Source: Epiperipatus broadwayi
Taxonomy: Eukaryota > Onychophora > Udeonychophora > Euonychophora > Peripatidae
Direction of reading: 5' to 3'
Assembly: GCA_028023455.1 (NCBI GenBank)
Contig: JAQFVV010000032.1
Location: 2,606,001-2,670,000, forward strand
Length of the DNA: 64,000 nt
A model generated the notes under the pieces. It was not told the origin of the DNA. It did no database searches and saw only the letters and a program-made list of their open reading frames with translations. Below, in pieces: positions 1 through 12,100 of this stretch; the first letter of the stretch is position 1; every line of letters starts with the position of its first letter. Both the position numbers and the translations under genes were made by a program.

Positions 1-3000
1 TTTGCATCCTTAACATATGATGACATTTCTGTTAAATATGTTTATAGAAAATAAGATAGAAAACAACCTAGTGTCTGTGAACCAACTGCACTTACAATTG
101 CTCTTAATACTCTGGGAACAAAAAAGATCTTAGTTTTTAATCTAAATCAGTAGTTTAAAATGCTTGTTTTCTTTTCAAGATATGTTATAGGTTCTTTACA
201 ATTTTTTTTATAAAGTTATCATTTAATTATATATATATTTGCAACTATTAAATAATTAAATATGTTATGATCATGACAATCTGTATACTGAACAAAATTG
301 GACATACTTGAATGCAATAAAATTAAAATAACCTAAAAAAAAGATATAATAATTTTAGAAAGAAACTTTTGTACATTTACTGTCATTATCACGTAACTGT
401 TTTAAAGTGGGAATTTTTGCTTGATCAAATTCTTAGCACATATTTGTCGATAGCCACAAAATCACCAAATTTAGCCAATCATAGCTGTTGTTTAAAATTC
501 AGTCGATTTCTTAGTATTCTCCATATAAACAATGAGTCATTCTTGTACTATATCAAATCATTCATTAATGTTTACTTATTTTTATATAATCATTCGGAAT
601 ATAATCTGTCCTATAATACAAATTATTTCTATTATAAATAAATCTATACATAAGATCCTATTTTTTTAATCATTGTATATTTTTCTATTTCCAACATTGT
701 GAAATCCTCTGCCAAAGCCATCAAAAATGAATCCAGACCTTGATAAAATTTTCTACAGGTCTCTAAAAATGAACATCTTTTAAAAAAAGAATTTTATTTA
801 TATTGATGTTATGAAATTTATACCTCACTTACAAATGTAATAATTCTAAATAAGACAACAAATAAGGTCACTTTTATTTTTTAACTAGATTTATTGGATC
901 ATAATCTTTTCTTCTGAATAGACATTACAATGGGTCCTGGTAATTTGTACTGACCATGCCTTGCTCTCGATGGCCTTCTCCTCAGGCATCGTCTTCCTAA
1001 TCGGGTTCATTTTTGAATTTTTTTTTGGTGGAACACTTCAACTATGCTCATGGAGCACATGTGTTACACTAAACAATGGTTAAGAATCACCAATATAAAC
1101 CATGGATATTATGTGCTTAACATGTCATCAAAACTTTTTTTTCTTCCTGAAATTAGAATGGCCATGACCATCTGGAATGACTGATGTTTGTTATGAATGA
1201 ATGCACGTTGAGAATATTGCACCAATATGGTAGATTTATAAAATATGAAAGTACAATATTAAGCTAAGCCTAATAAAATCTGATAACTGAAATGCAATAT
1301 AAAAGCTTCTGACAATTTTTTCATAGTTTTCAATCAACCATATTATTAAAAAAAAACAACATGTTGCACATAATTGTGTAATAAAAAATAGAAATATAAG
1401 ATCGTTTTTGCATATGAGTAAAAGGAAATGAAGGATTAAAAAGATGAATTATCTAGGCATCTACATAATTATCTTTGATATATTTATATTTTACTAATCT
1501 TTATCAAGAATTATATAAAATGTAATAACTTCTCATGTAATAAAAATAATTAAAAGGTATTTAGATATTTATTGAGAAGCGAGTATTGTGAATAGGTGCA
1601 TATTAAAGAATGCACATTGATGAAATAAATTTATATAATATCTATCAATAACCTTAAGCAATATATGATATTTGGGAAATTATTTGAGGCTAATCCAAGA
1701 TGGAAGTCTGATTGTCTGAAATGTATTCTGATAATATAATTTTTCCAATATCTACATCAGTGTATCAGAAAACATGGGAGCATTTGTTAATATATATATA
1801 AACAATTTAATTAAAATCACTATACATATAATAAGTTCTCTGTTCAAAGACATACGTAAATTTTAGTTTTGAGTTCAAATTTTAATTTCATTTTTAAAGT
1901 TAATCAATTGCTTTTCAGGGATAGAGATAAAATAAAAAAATAAAGATAGGACACCATCTTTGTTAAATAATATAGTACAGTACACGAATAATTTAAAATA
2001 AAAAATAAAAATGGCAGTATTACCAGTAAAGCAAATCTATAATTTTATTGACTTAATATTTATTAACACATAAAATGGTAAACGTGTGAACATTAAAATA
2101 GATATATACAGTAATTAAATGTAAGATACTAAAATTTTTAGATTAGTATTTTTTCTTTAAAAGAATATTTTGTTTTTGAGTTCATAGTCCAGTTTTATTT
2201 TAATCAGTTAACTTTTTCTAAGATGGACGAGATAAAATACAGGTTAGAAGGGATTTTTAAAATAAGCACTAAAATAGTAACAAGGGAAGACTCTTTGTTA
2301 AATGGACAAATATAGAAAATACACGCGCGTCATAAAATTCATGAAAATGCAATTTTAAAAATGCATATATAGATCCGAAATATGTTAGCATCAAATTATA
2401 TTCATATATATTTACTCAGAATATGGATCAACTATACGTTAAATCTAATGCAAAAATAACTTTTCGCGGTTACCACTAAATGTGCCAATATGAACATATA
2501 AATGCTACAAACATTAATACTTTATTAATACACTGTATAAACCCAGAGTGGTCAATATATATCATAAACACATATGGACAGATGTAGAAGTGAGGTTAAT
2601 CCCTGGCTCATCAGTATCCATGGTCATCAAAAAAAAAAAAAAGTGACATTTACATTAAACAATTTTTGTTCTGCAGTATAAAAAAAATGAACTCCTAATA
2701 CAGAATTTTCTTTCCAAAAATCCATACACTGCAAAATTTGTTTTACTAATTATTTTTTTGACATAAATTGCTGTCAACTCAATTATTTACTAAAAAATTT
2801 TATACAATACTTTTATTTTTTAAAAGTTTTAGTTTACGTTTTTACTCGGATTTTTAATATAATTTTTTTGGAGGCAGAGAAATATTAATTAAAAGACGGG
2901 CAGCATGTATATGAGGCGTGTCTCAGTACATAAGAAAACGGTGCATTTAAAAACCGAAGTTATTTGCTCTTATAAAAACGTGACTAAAAGATAAACTTTC

Positions 3001-3350
3001 ATACTTGCTAAATCAAATCTTAAAAAAATCTAAAATAAACTAAAATATGTTATATACTATTAAAATGTATTTAAAAATATATTAAGGAAAAGGCAAACTA
3101 CAATTGATATTGATCAAATACTATTGCTTATCCAAAGTAACTCTAGTCTAGTTATATAGAATTACTTTTGGGCAGAAATCGGACATGTTTTTGATAACAT
3201 ACATTCGCTTAAGTTAACAAAGTACAATAACGTTGCATATAAAATAAAATTATTGCCTTTTTTTAAACCCTCCTATAATTATTTATTTTTTAATAAGTAA
3301 ATCATAAATAATTTAATAACCTACCACTGCATCAATTAAGTTTTGAAATA
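1..3350. other. AT-rich non-coding DNA upstream of the PDZ exon
   Basis: No coding region is supported; the short open frames here are stop-poor AT noise. Two stretches, about 1855-1990 and 2160-2330, look like diverged direct copies: both carry a TTTTGAGTTCA-like start, a GAGATAAAATA block and a CTTTGTTAAAT block in the same order. They are probably an old interspersed repeat of unknown class. Otherwise only homopolymer and (TA)n tracts are seen. Confidence 0.5.
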
Positions 3351-3438
3351 CCGTCGCGCTAATATCTACTGATGCCATCTTTAATAATGGTCGTTCCGCG
3401 AGATTCTCGTAACTTGGTGATCAAAAAGCAAACGCAAT
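3351..3438 (+). promoter_or_regulatory. Likely TATA-less promoter and 5' UTR of the PDZ gene
   Basis: This short segment stands out from the flanking DNA by several CpG dinucleotides (in GTCGCGC, TCCGCGAG, CTCGTAAC). GCCATCTT at 3374-3381 is, on the minus strand, an exact YY1-type core (AAGATGGC), common close to metazoan TATA-less start sites. No TATA box is seen. The first ATG downstream, at 3439, opens the PDZ frame. Start site and factor binding are inferred from position and composition only. Confidence 0.4.
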
Positions 3439-3582
3439 ATGGAGGACGAAGTGAAATGTGTACAGCTAACGAGGAGTGAATCTTATGGATTTGGTTTCTC
3501 CATAATCGGTGGATCAGGATCTGAATTACCTCCTATTATTTATGAAATTGTAAAAAATTCTCCTGCAGCTGATTGTGGACAG
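3439..3582 (+). CDS. First coding exon of a PDZ-domain protein (N-terminal half of the PDZ fold)
   Basis: The frame gives 48 residues and then runs into a perfect splice donor, CAG|GTATGT, so the exon ends in phase 0 after Q48. It begins about eight residues before a classic PDZ carboxylate-binding loop, YGFGFSIIGG (residues about 16-25), followed by a beta strand (IIYEIV) and the helix-A signature NSPAADCGQ, as in other PDZ domains. The GD.IL.ING half that should follow must lie on the next exon, which I could not find. PDZ domains bind C-terminal peptides and scaffold membrane or junctional complexes. A domain starting almost at the initiator Met, split after the NSPA..CG helix, suggests a scaffold protein, but I cannot name the family. 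The frame stays open past the donor to 3657; that extension is intronic. Confidence 0.8.
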
Positions 3583-6500
3583 GTATGTTCAAATGCAAAA
3601 TCTAAAAAGATTTTAAAAAAAAATCTTATATGTATTATAACCGGTTCCTCATTTTAACGTTGATGATCTAGGCCTATTTCTTTGTCAAGTGTGTTTTGAA
3701 TTAGCTTGACCTATAGTAGCTTTCAGAATATTAATATATATTTCTGTTATGGTGTTTATTGCCTGATAATTTTTTGTTGTTGTTGAGATAATTTTAAATC
3801 TGCGTAATTTTAATTATAAATGCCATTAATATTTTGTTTACACTTGTTATTTATAATAACAATAAACAATAATAAAAACATGAGGAGATACATTATATTT
3901 GAATTAAATATCTCATTATGCAGTCTCTCATTTTACTATTTTATTTTTTCCCAAATTCGTATATAGTTTTAATATTATATTTTTATCCTTCCTTAGAAAA
4001 ATTATTGGAATAGCGACACGCGGTATTTACACGTAGTACTAATGGGTCATAGGTAAATCCTTAATTAATTGTTGATTAATTTATGTGAAACAAAAAAAAA
4101 AACAAAAACATTTTTAATTAGAGATATTTTTTGAAGGCATAATTTCACTACTTTAAGGGCTTTCATATGTGATTATGAGAAAAGGCTTTTATTTTTTAAG
4201 GGGAGGGAAAAATTGTAAATATACATCGTAAAAATGTCAATTGATATTTTAATTTTTTTTACTTTAAAAGTTATATTTTTAATGTATAAGTATAATTTAA
4301 GTGCGATATGTAATTTATTTAGTTTGAAATTATTGATTTTTAAAAATTCATCTGAACAATAGTAAATGAACAAATGTTTGGGATATTATTTATTACATTG
4401 ATAAATGAATAGAGTTATAATCCTGTTTCATTTTTTATTACGTGAAATATAATATTTTGGATAAAATTGCTGTTAAAGTTTTCCATGAAATTTTTAAATT
4501 GACACATTTATTTATTCATTAGCAGTTGCTTAAAAACAACTGATCATCTAACTGCAGAAAAAAAAAAAAGTTAAAAGAAATAAGCAAAAAAAAAAGAAGA
4601 GAAAGATTGAAGTTATAATATCAATGAATGTAATTAAAGGCTGGAAAAGTAGTCTACCCAAACCCATAAATATCACTGCCATGGTTAGGGTGAGGAGATA
4701 ATCAATGACAGGAGAGAGTTGATAATTGAATCCTATATTAATGTAATTATTGAAGAAAGTAAAGTGAAAGAAAATGGAGTAGGAATGAAAGAAAGAGCAA
4801 AGAAAAATAACTTTTGAAGACTCCATATTTTATAAGGCAAGATAGCAAAAGGCACTCTCAGTAGAATGTTATTATTGATTATTTGCAGTTAATTGTGATT
4901 TCTGAAAATCATTTCATCTGCAACCTGTGAACTCTTATCAGTAGCCTAAATGTAATCTATGACAAACAAATTTACTATTTAATGTGTATTGACTGTTAAA
5001 GTATTAAATATATGTAGAATTGTTTTGATATAGTAATAATAAATTAAATTGAGAAAAGCAAGAAAATATTTAGATATCATATAGGCAATGCAGTATTCCT
5101 ATACATATATATATTCAGAACTAGTTTTTCTGTTAGGAAAACTAAGGTAATAGCATTTAGTTTAAGCAAATTTGAAAAAAAGCAAAGCAAAAAATAATAG
5201 CATTAATATATTATCCATAATATTTGATTTGTATATGTATTTGTTAAGACATAAATATTTATTTTGTTTTAGAATAAAATATAACTTCAAACTGTATTTT
5301 TGTTCATAACTTTCAATTAATAATTAAATAAATTGAATCATTTTCACAATTATTGAAAGTGTTCTGGGCTCATTAAAATTTATGAAACTCTAAAGTTGAG
5401 ATGCTTGAGAATAAATTATGTTAAAAATGTGACATAAGAACTATTATTCATCATGCTTATTACTGCTTGATTGTAGCATCCTATTGCCTGGTAATTTCAA
5501 TTTGTTTTTGGATGAGAATTTAGCATAAATACATCTGCTCTTAGCAGCTTTTTTGAAAAATAAGAATGGCAGTTGTAAAAAAAAAATTATAAATAAAATA
5601 TATTAAATAGCATTTTATTAAATAAAATATGTCATCAGAATTCTAACTAATATCAGTTTTGGGAATTATCCTAAGGTTCCTGGATCAATTCCCAGTTACA
5701 GAAGTTTTTTTTAAAAAAAATCTTATTTTATCAAATTGAGTTGATTTTATACTAAGATTTGAAAAATGGTAACATTATTTTCTAAAATGCTTTTATCAAA
5801 AATATATATTTGTATGGTGCTTTTTGTATTGCTAATTTAATAATTAATGTTATTATTTTGTTGTGCAGATTTGAAAATTTTTATTATATTACCTTTTTTT
5901 TTAAATAGCTAATTTCATTGTTTATTTTTATCATTTTGACAAATATTCTTGTGATTTAGTATATTGACAGTGAACTATAGATTACTTAATAAAATAAAAA
6001 AAAAAAAAAATCTTGATCATCGGAATGGAACTATAGTATTTAATCTGCCACTTGGGTTCTAAAGATTATATGATCTCTTGAATAATTATTATTATGATTA
6101 TTATATAGTTATAATATTATGGTAAATCATCATTATCATAGGTTAAGAAGCTATCAGATTGTGTAAATTAAAAAAATGATAGTATTATGAAAATGAAAAA
6201 AAAATTGGTATGTTACTATTGTTTGTGTTAGTAGTTACATTTTATGCTGATTATTATATTTATTATTGTTTTACATTTATATTAGTTTTATTTCAATTAA
6301 TTAAATAAAGATATAATTATTATTAAAGATTTGGTTTAAGGAATAAGATTTTATATTTTTAAGCTCTGAGTTAAAACTTTTTATACAAATACTATGTATA
6401 TTGAGTAATTTTTTTTTTTTTTGGAAAAGAAAGTGAATTGGGCATATACTTAATGGCTGAAGATTTGTAAAGAATATGTTGGAAGGATTTATGGAAATAA

Positions 6501-7050
6501 CTGAGGTATAGGGAAAGAAAAAAAACTGTTTGATGATCTAAAATAAAGAATTTGTTGTGAATTTCTGAAAAATACAATAATGGATAGAAAGACAAAAAGA
6601 GTGATAGCTTGATATGCAAACATCCAGGTACATAATATTTTTATTTTATTTTATGCATGGATTTTACTATCTTAACTTTTTTATTCAGTCTGATTTTTTT
6701 TTGTTGTTGTTACCCATGCTTTTTTGTATCATAAATAATGTGCTTACCTTTGATATAAACATTTAGATTATATAATTTTTCAATCATCAAAAGAATAAAT
6801 TTTTCTGATCTATTCATATTTGATCTAATGAGATGATATGCATTTCTTTTTTTTTACATGGTTCACCTTTAAAACAAAATATCTGGTAAGATTAATAAAC
6901 ATTCACACATTTTGCTCATTTCCACAGCATTTTCACTATATCCGTAGACTTTTGAATTATCCAAGATTTTGAATTATATTTGAATTAAATAAATTAAAAA
7001 TGTCTACATTTTTTAAAACATTTTATTTATATGTTCATGTTTTTAGATAG
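3583..7050 (+). other. Intron 1 of the PDZ gene or intergenic DNA; no exon recognised
   Basis: It begins with the consensus donor GTATGT. I looked for a following exon encoding the rest of the PDZ fold (a GD-hydrophobic-x-NG block after a polypyrimidine-AG) and saw none. The segment holds homopolymers, ATT-rich tracts and one tRNA-like stretch, noted separately. An open minus frame at 4548-4826 comes from a poly-purine tract and is not a gene. Confidence 0.45.
5640..5712 (+). mobile_element. Possible tRNA-derived SINE relic
   Basis: GGATCAATTCC (about 5682-5692) differs at one position from the RNA polymerase III B-box consensus GGTTCRANNCC. About 40 bases upstream is a weak A-box-like segment. 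No tail or target duplication is clear, so this is only a candidate. Confidence 0.25.
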
Positions 7051-7059
7051 TATTAAGAA

Positions 7060-7460
7060 AATATATTTTGATTTGAACTTTCATTTGAAAGTAAATTTCA
7101 TGCAATAGTAGCTAGTGGAAGGTCAACATTTGATGATAGAAAGTCTAATTGAGGTTCAGATTTTTTTTTTTTAAATAGTGATTTTTTTATTAATGAATTT
7201 AGCTTTGACTGATTTTTGTTGCATGCAATTGTTGAAATATAGTTTTGTGATATCATTTCAGCAAAACTTCTACAGAGTATTTTTGTTGTTTTCATTTTTT
7301 TCATTAAAGCAAGACATAGACATTGTCTTTTAAAATCATTAATGATCTTTTGGTTCTTTGGCTGCAAATATGATCTCATTTTTAGAATATAGTCATGTCA
7401 TAAGCTGCTGCATTGTACAAAACTGACATTGTCTTGAAGTTACAAGTTCTATTTTTCATA
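7060..7460 (-). pseudogene. Relic of a pogo/Tigger-type (CENP-B-like) DDE transposase
   Basis: Read on the minus strand, one part gives LYNAAAYDMTIF and, after a stop, SYLQPKNQKIINDFKRQ. These match the order and spacing of the conserved pogo-family DDE block: the DNA-A-H segment around the second catalytic aspartate, then the LQP-D-GVI-FK block. The expected Asp is Tyr here, stops and a frame break interrupt the sequence, and it decays into AT-rich DNA on both sides, so it is dead. In the active family this domain cuts and joins transposon ends at TA targets. No terminal repeats were found. The length is far below a full transposase (about 450-500 residues). Alternative: chance similarity, though two collinear blocks make that less likely. 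Confidence 0.45.
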
Positions 7461-8555
7461 GTCTTTTTTATTTTGGATTTCAAATAATTAAGAAATATTA
7501 ATAAAAATTTGTCTTTTAGATTACTGATCATAAAGATTTTTATTTATCAAAAATTTGGTACATTCTTCAGTACACAAGTATTTTAACTTTTATGTAATAA
7601 CTATTTGCATTGCATGTAATTTCACAACAACAGTCTTATAAAGTAATAATGAAAAGACAAATAATAAGATCTTTGTATCTTTTCATTAAGATGTTTAAAA
7701 ATTACTTTGTGATCTAAAAGGTTTTATCAAATACCAGAAGTTTTGAATTAAAATTATTTATTCCATATCTCTCTTAATTTTCATTTAGTAGATTGAAAAA
7801 AAATCTATTTCTTTATTTGTCTTTCTATATCCCATTACTGTATGAAAATAATTTTAAAAGTATAAGATTTGTGTTTTTATAAATGAGAAAAGTTCTTGCA
7901 AATAGAGAAATTAACTTACATAACAGACTTAATATTTTCAAAATGCTATATATAGTTTATATTTTTATAAGCATCTGAATCTTGAATAATTATTTGAAAT
8001 ACTAATTATAAACTTGTGAAAAAAATAGTTGATTAGAAGAATTTTGAAAATATTAAGGAATGTTAAAAGATTATGGCATTGACTGATATCATAAAAACAC
8101 TTAGAAACTTAATGGAGTATTGTTAAATTTTTGATGCATTTATTGAGGTATTGAAGTGTACAAAACTATTTAAGGTAAGAAGGATGAAAGGAAGACAATA
8201 TAAATCATTATGAGTTAGCTTGATGAAGAATGTCTATATTCAGATTAAATGGTTTTCAGAGAGTGTGCACTAGAAATTCAGTATAAGATTTGGTGGGAAA
8301 AATGACTTCCTGAAAATAGATGATATTTAGAGATATACGTAATTAATTAAACAAATGCTTCTCATAAATTGCTTAGTAGAATTAAGATTATTTAAAAAAT
8401 AAATATAAAATACGTATGTACAAATGAATGGCGAATGAAATAAATTACATAAATTTTAAAATTCGATAGATATTCAAATATAAATTAAAAAATAACAAAC
8501 ACAGTCTTCTATTTTAAAAATAACCCATTAATTTCAGTATATAACTTCTTTATAA
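7461..8555. other. AT-rich non-coding DNA
   Basis: Nothing beyond low-complexity AT sequence is recognised. Confidence 0.5.
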
Positions 8556-9483
8556 ATCTTGATTTATTATAATATGAACTATTATATTGTACAATAATAT
8601 ACTCCAATGTTTTGACTTTTGATTATATTATTGTCTAATCTTTATCATGGAATAACTAAAAAATACATAAAAAACAATAAATACAAATATTCTATAATAC
8701 ATATAACAAATAGAAATACCTCTTGCCTGAAACTCTTCTAACAAGCAATCTTAACTTTTCATTACATTCTTTTCTTAAATACCTTTCTTAACATAATCCC
8801 TTATAATTATTTAATTAAATTAATCTATTATCCTCTTTTTTTTTTCAATTAACATCCTATTCATTACAGGTTTCATTTCATTAATATAAATTTCTTCCTT
8901 TATAATTCTTTCATAATACTATCTAATACATTTTAAAGGTGCTATTTTAAAATATTTATGTTTTAAGTTTATGGACATATGAGGAAATTTAAACAAAGAT
9001 TTTAAAATAGAATCTTTAGAATAACAGGCAAAACTCTCCATACACTAGTGCCACCTGTGCTAACCACAGTTATGTGTAGCATAAGAGATGGTGAATATGT
9101 GATGTTTAGTGGTGTAACCTTTAGAATGTTTTAGATTGTATTATGAAAGAATTATAAAGGAAGGAATTTATATTAATGAAATGAAATATGTAATGAATAG
9201 GATGTTAATTGAAAAAAAAAGAGAGGATAATAGGTTGATTTAATTAAATTATTATAAGGGATTATTTTAAGAAAAATATATAAGAAACGAATGAAATGAA
9301 AAGTTTAAGATTTTTGTTAGAAGAGTTTTAAGGTAAGAGGTATTTGTATTTGTTATATTATTATGGAATATTTGTATTTATTGTTTTTTATGTATTTTTT
9401 AATTGTTCATTGATAAAGACTATACAATAATATAGTCAAAACATTGGAATATATTATTGTATGTTATAATAGTTTATTATATA
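8556..9483. repeat. Long imperfect inverted repeat (arms about 370-385 bp)
   Basis: The left arm (about 8556-8942) and right arm (about 9115-9483) are reverse complements over nearly their whole length; by eye most positions agree, with small indels. The roughly 170-bp spacer is less AT-rich and includes ACTAGTGCCACC. An RNA from either strand would form a very long hairpin. There is no coding capacity and no recognised family. It is either a fold-back transposon or an inverted duplication. Confidence 0.75.
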
Positions 9484-9609
9484 AGTAATATATATTAAGG
9501 CTATAACTTTAAGACTATGCGCTCTTGTCTTTTAAAGTCTTTAATCTTGTGTTAAGATTTGTAGAGTTTCCTACTGTCGCATCTAGGCGCATTAATATAT
9601 ATTACTTAT
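9481..9609. mobile_element. Small palindromic MITE-like element (about 129 bp)
   Basis: The ends are exact inverted copies of ATAAGTAATATATATTAA, and the next bases remain similar (GGC against TGC). The interior (about 9500-9590) is less AT-rich, with TATGCGCTC and CGCATCTAGGCGC. It abuts the right end of the long inverted repeat. No target-site duplication is convincing, so the superfamily is unassigned. Confidence 0.5.
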
Positions 9610-10124
9610 GTAAGGAGTATGCACTTAACAAATTATTAAATACAACTTTAAATAGTTTATTATATACAAATTAAAAAGCGTATGAAACACTTGAACGAGA
9701 AGCTATACAGATTCCAAAAATTACGATACGCTAAGCGCTTTCGAGGCCATTGCGTGTGGTTTATTGCATATATATTCAAATATAGTAAGTATAATCTTGT
9801 TGCTATTAAATAAATGTATATGTAACTAGAGAAATGATTTATATTATGTTTCTACTTTAAGGACAGAATGAGATTACTAGACAAAGCACTATGATTAAAT
9901 ATAACACTCAATTATTTTTCCATTACTTGCCACTTTTATAAATGTAGAATGCTTTCTTTATTGTTTTCAGTTTTGTTATAAGATGGCTGAATAAAAATTA
10001 ACTTCACACCATTTTTTGATAGCTGATTAGATTCTATGAGGCTTTATCTTTTTTGGGGGTTTTTTGTTTTACTTTTTAATCATCTTTCATTTTTAATTTC
10101 CTTTCTATAATTTTTTTAAATATA
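9610..10124. other. Non-coding; short GC-richer patch at 9675-9765
   Basis: The patch contains CGATACGCTAAGCGCTTTCG and looks unlike the surrounding AT-rich DNA, but I recognise no gene, RNA or element in it. Confidence 0.35.
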
Positions 10125-10156
10125 TATATTTCTAATTTACTTTTTATAATTAGAGG

Positions 10157-10167
10157 GGATTTGAACC
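10157..10167 (-). promoter_or_regulatory. RNA polymerase III B box
   Basis: The minus strand reads GGTTCAAATCC, an exact match to GGTTCRANNCC. A related B-box segment recurs at 11.2 kb, which supports a shared SINE family. Confidence 0.55.
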
Positions 10168-10244
10168 TGGACTTTCAAGCTCTGTTTAGTTATCCACTCC
10201 ATCTTATACAATTGACACACATGATCGCATACATGCGAAAGAGA

Positions 10245-10310
10245 TAAATGGTATCTAATATACGTATTTCATGCTGAACCAGCACTCATCAGTTGGGCCA
10301 GATCATCATC
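10245..10310 (-). ncRNA. Type I hammerhead ribozyme core (copy A)
   Basis: On the minus strand CTGATGA (10292-10286) is followed by G, then TGCT-GGTTC-AGCA (stem II with a 5-base loop), T, and GAAA (10270-10267). Next comes the self-complementary ATACGTAT (minimal stem III, 10267-10260), with A at the cleavage position and then TTAG. CCAA lies immediately 5' of CTGATGA. Stem I pairing CCAA with TTAG has one mismatch, and the outer stem I pairing is weak, so this copy may be slow or inactive. All invariant core bases (CUGANGA, GAAA) are present. The 10.1-11.1 pair is G-U rather than the usual G-C. Confidence 0.7.
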
Positions 10311-11199
10311 TTCCACACATACATATAATCAGTGCTCAGTTTATATTAAGATAGCAATTCTTCAAACTTTAATGGACAGTCTTAAATCTTTTCCTCTCTC
10401 CAACTCTTCAGCCATCCATATCATTGAAAATCTGATGATGGCATGTTCAAAGCTCTCGTTTGTCAATTTTGTTGTCATATCCATATTGTCCATAAGTCAT
10501 TCTGACCCCTTATATGCAGGACTTTAAGTCCATTTAAATACACAGAAGAGGGATGGGTAGTGCAATTCTTCATAGGAAACTAGTTGAATCCAGTTAATTC
10601 TTAATACTTTTCTGTAACATATTCTTTCAAAAATCAATATTCTTATCACTAAATAATTAATTGTTGATCTATGTTTTGTAATAATATAACACACTATTAA
10701 ATATTCATGTGTCCCATATATCCAATATGATTTGTAACCTAATGCCTTGTAGATATTTTTGGTTAGGTATTCTTAATTTTATTTACTTTCTGAATTATAA
10801 TGGTTAGTGGTATCACTTCCAAAATTTTTTATGTTGTCTATCCATCAATTTGAGTTTACTTTTCATTGTCTTTTTAAACTACTAAGGAAGTTGCTACAAG
10901 CGTATAATATATAACATGGTTTTTGTTTGGCTTATATTTACAAGTAATCTGCATCTCTTGTTTTGATTTTAGTGCTTTTTTATTTGCAAGTTTTAAATTA
11001 TTTATTTTTACTCTATACACTAATTGTTTTGCACTTTTTATTGTTAATTTTATCCAAGAAGATGGTATCTTTTGTCTTTGTATTTTTTCCATTTTTAAAT
11101 TAGCTTCAAATTATTCCACATATTTTAACAGCGTCTTTTGAATTGCTATATTTTTGGAAAATGGATTAGTTTATTATCTACTTTTTAAAATTTAAATAT

Positions 11200-11345
11200 T
11201 GCCCAAGTTACCTTTTGTTTAGTAAATATAGGGGATTTGAACTCAGACTTTTGTTTAGTACTGTAAAGAGCACAATTATAGTTATATTCTCCTTCCCAAT
11301 CTTCAGGTTTACTGCAATGGAGTGGAATGATAAACATGTTATATG
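11200..11345 (-). mobile_element. SINE fragment related to the 10.1-kb element
   Basis: On the minus strand ACTAAACAAAAGTC is followed by a GAGTTCAAATCCCC B-box segment (about 11245-11226), closely resembling the ACTAAAC...GGTTCAAATCCCC part of the 10.1-kb copy. The hammerhead part is not recognisable. It shows that the tRNA-like segment is repeated in this genome. Confidence 0.45.
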
Positions 11346-12050
11346 ATACCAGATGTCTGTACATATTGTTTCTCTAAATGGATCTTTAATTTTCATTTAC
11401 TTAAAATTTTAATTAATTCAATGATAGTATAATTTTCATACTTTGCCATACATTTTTTTTTGCAGGATAACCTATCAAAATAATCAAGCCTTTATTTTAG
11501 ATACTATGCATTCTTTCCATGCAGTATTATGGAATCTGTATAAATTTCCAAAATTAAATTATTTTTGCCATACCAAATCATTTTCCTAGCTTATGATAGT
11601 ATATTATATGGCACACAATAATATAGTGTGTATTCACAAATATATATAAAAGAAAACAAAAGTAGAAATAAATACAGATATAAATTTTTGAGATATTTTC
11701 TGTATTTCTCTTGAAATAAAAATATTAGTCCTATAAAGAGTTAAATAATTCTGAATTTAAAACAGAATTTTATTAGTAAATAAATATTTTGTTAAAAAAA
11801 GGTCTAAATAAATAATATTCTGATTTTGAAATTTAAAAACAAAGTTTATTTTTGAAATCTTTTAATTAAAACTTATATAAAATATCTATTTTTTAATTAA
11901 TGCATGTATGCATTTCTATTATCTATTTTTAAAAATCTTTGATAAGGTTTCCAAACATAGTTTTTTAATTAAAACTGCTTTTGGAGGGATTAAAATTGTT
12001 TCCAATCAAGAGAGATAAGAAAAAAAAAACAGTTTTTAAATTAGTGTTGT
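11346..12050. other. AT-rich non-coding DNA
   Basis: Only low-complexity sequence is seen. Confidence 0.5.
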
Positions 12051-12052
12051 TG

Positions 12053-12100
12053 TCACGTCAGATGATTCTATAAAAGGACTGATAAAAATATCAGTTCAGA
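12053..12100 (+). promoter_or_regulatory. Candidate pol II promoter: CRE-like site and TATA box
   Basis: TCACGTCA (12053-12060, one base from a palindromic CRE) lies 8 bp upstream of TATAAAAGG (12069-12077). A very similar pair occurs in the LTR-like insertion at 20433-20473, so this may be a second LTR promoter rather than a host gene promoter. Confidence 0.4.

Larger units (their letters stand above)
10125..10330 (-). mobile_element. SINE-like element joining a hammerhead core to a tRNA-like pol III promoter
   Basis: Reading the minus strand 5' to 3': a hammerhead core (10310-10245), about 40 bases, then a tRNA-like segment with an A-box-like GGAGTGGATAAC (about 10198-10187) and a perfect B box GGTTCAAATCC (10167-10157), followed by AT-rich DNA. 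The A-to-B spacing suits a tRNA-derived promoter. A tRNA-like promoter beside a hammerhead is known from schistosome Sm-alpha repeats; here the promoter lies downstream of the ribozyme in a single copy, which would fit a piece of a tandem array or circular-RNA-derived unit. The right-hand boundary may extend toward 10560. No target duplication is seen. Confidence 0.5.

Noticed and set aside
2585-2625. Minus-strand ACTGATGAGCC, hammerhead-like
   Set aside because: No stem II partner and no GAAA at the right distance; only the CTGATGA heptamer matches.
4548-4826. 92-residue hydrophobic minus-strand frame
   Set aside because: It arises from an A/G-rich plus strand read backwards (runs of F, S, L); no start context, splice sites or known motif.
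10874-11396. Several 60-72-residue frames
   Set aside because: Overlapping on both strands with AT-driven residue use; no motif. Part is a SINE fragment.
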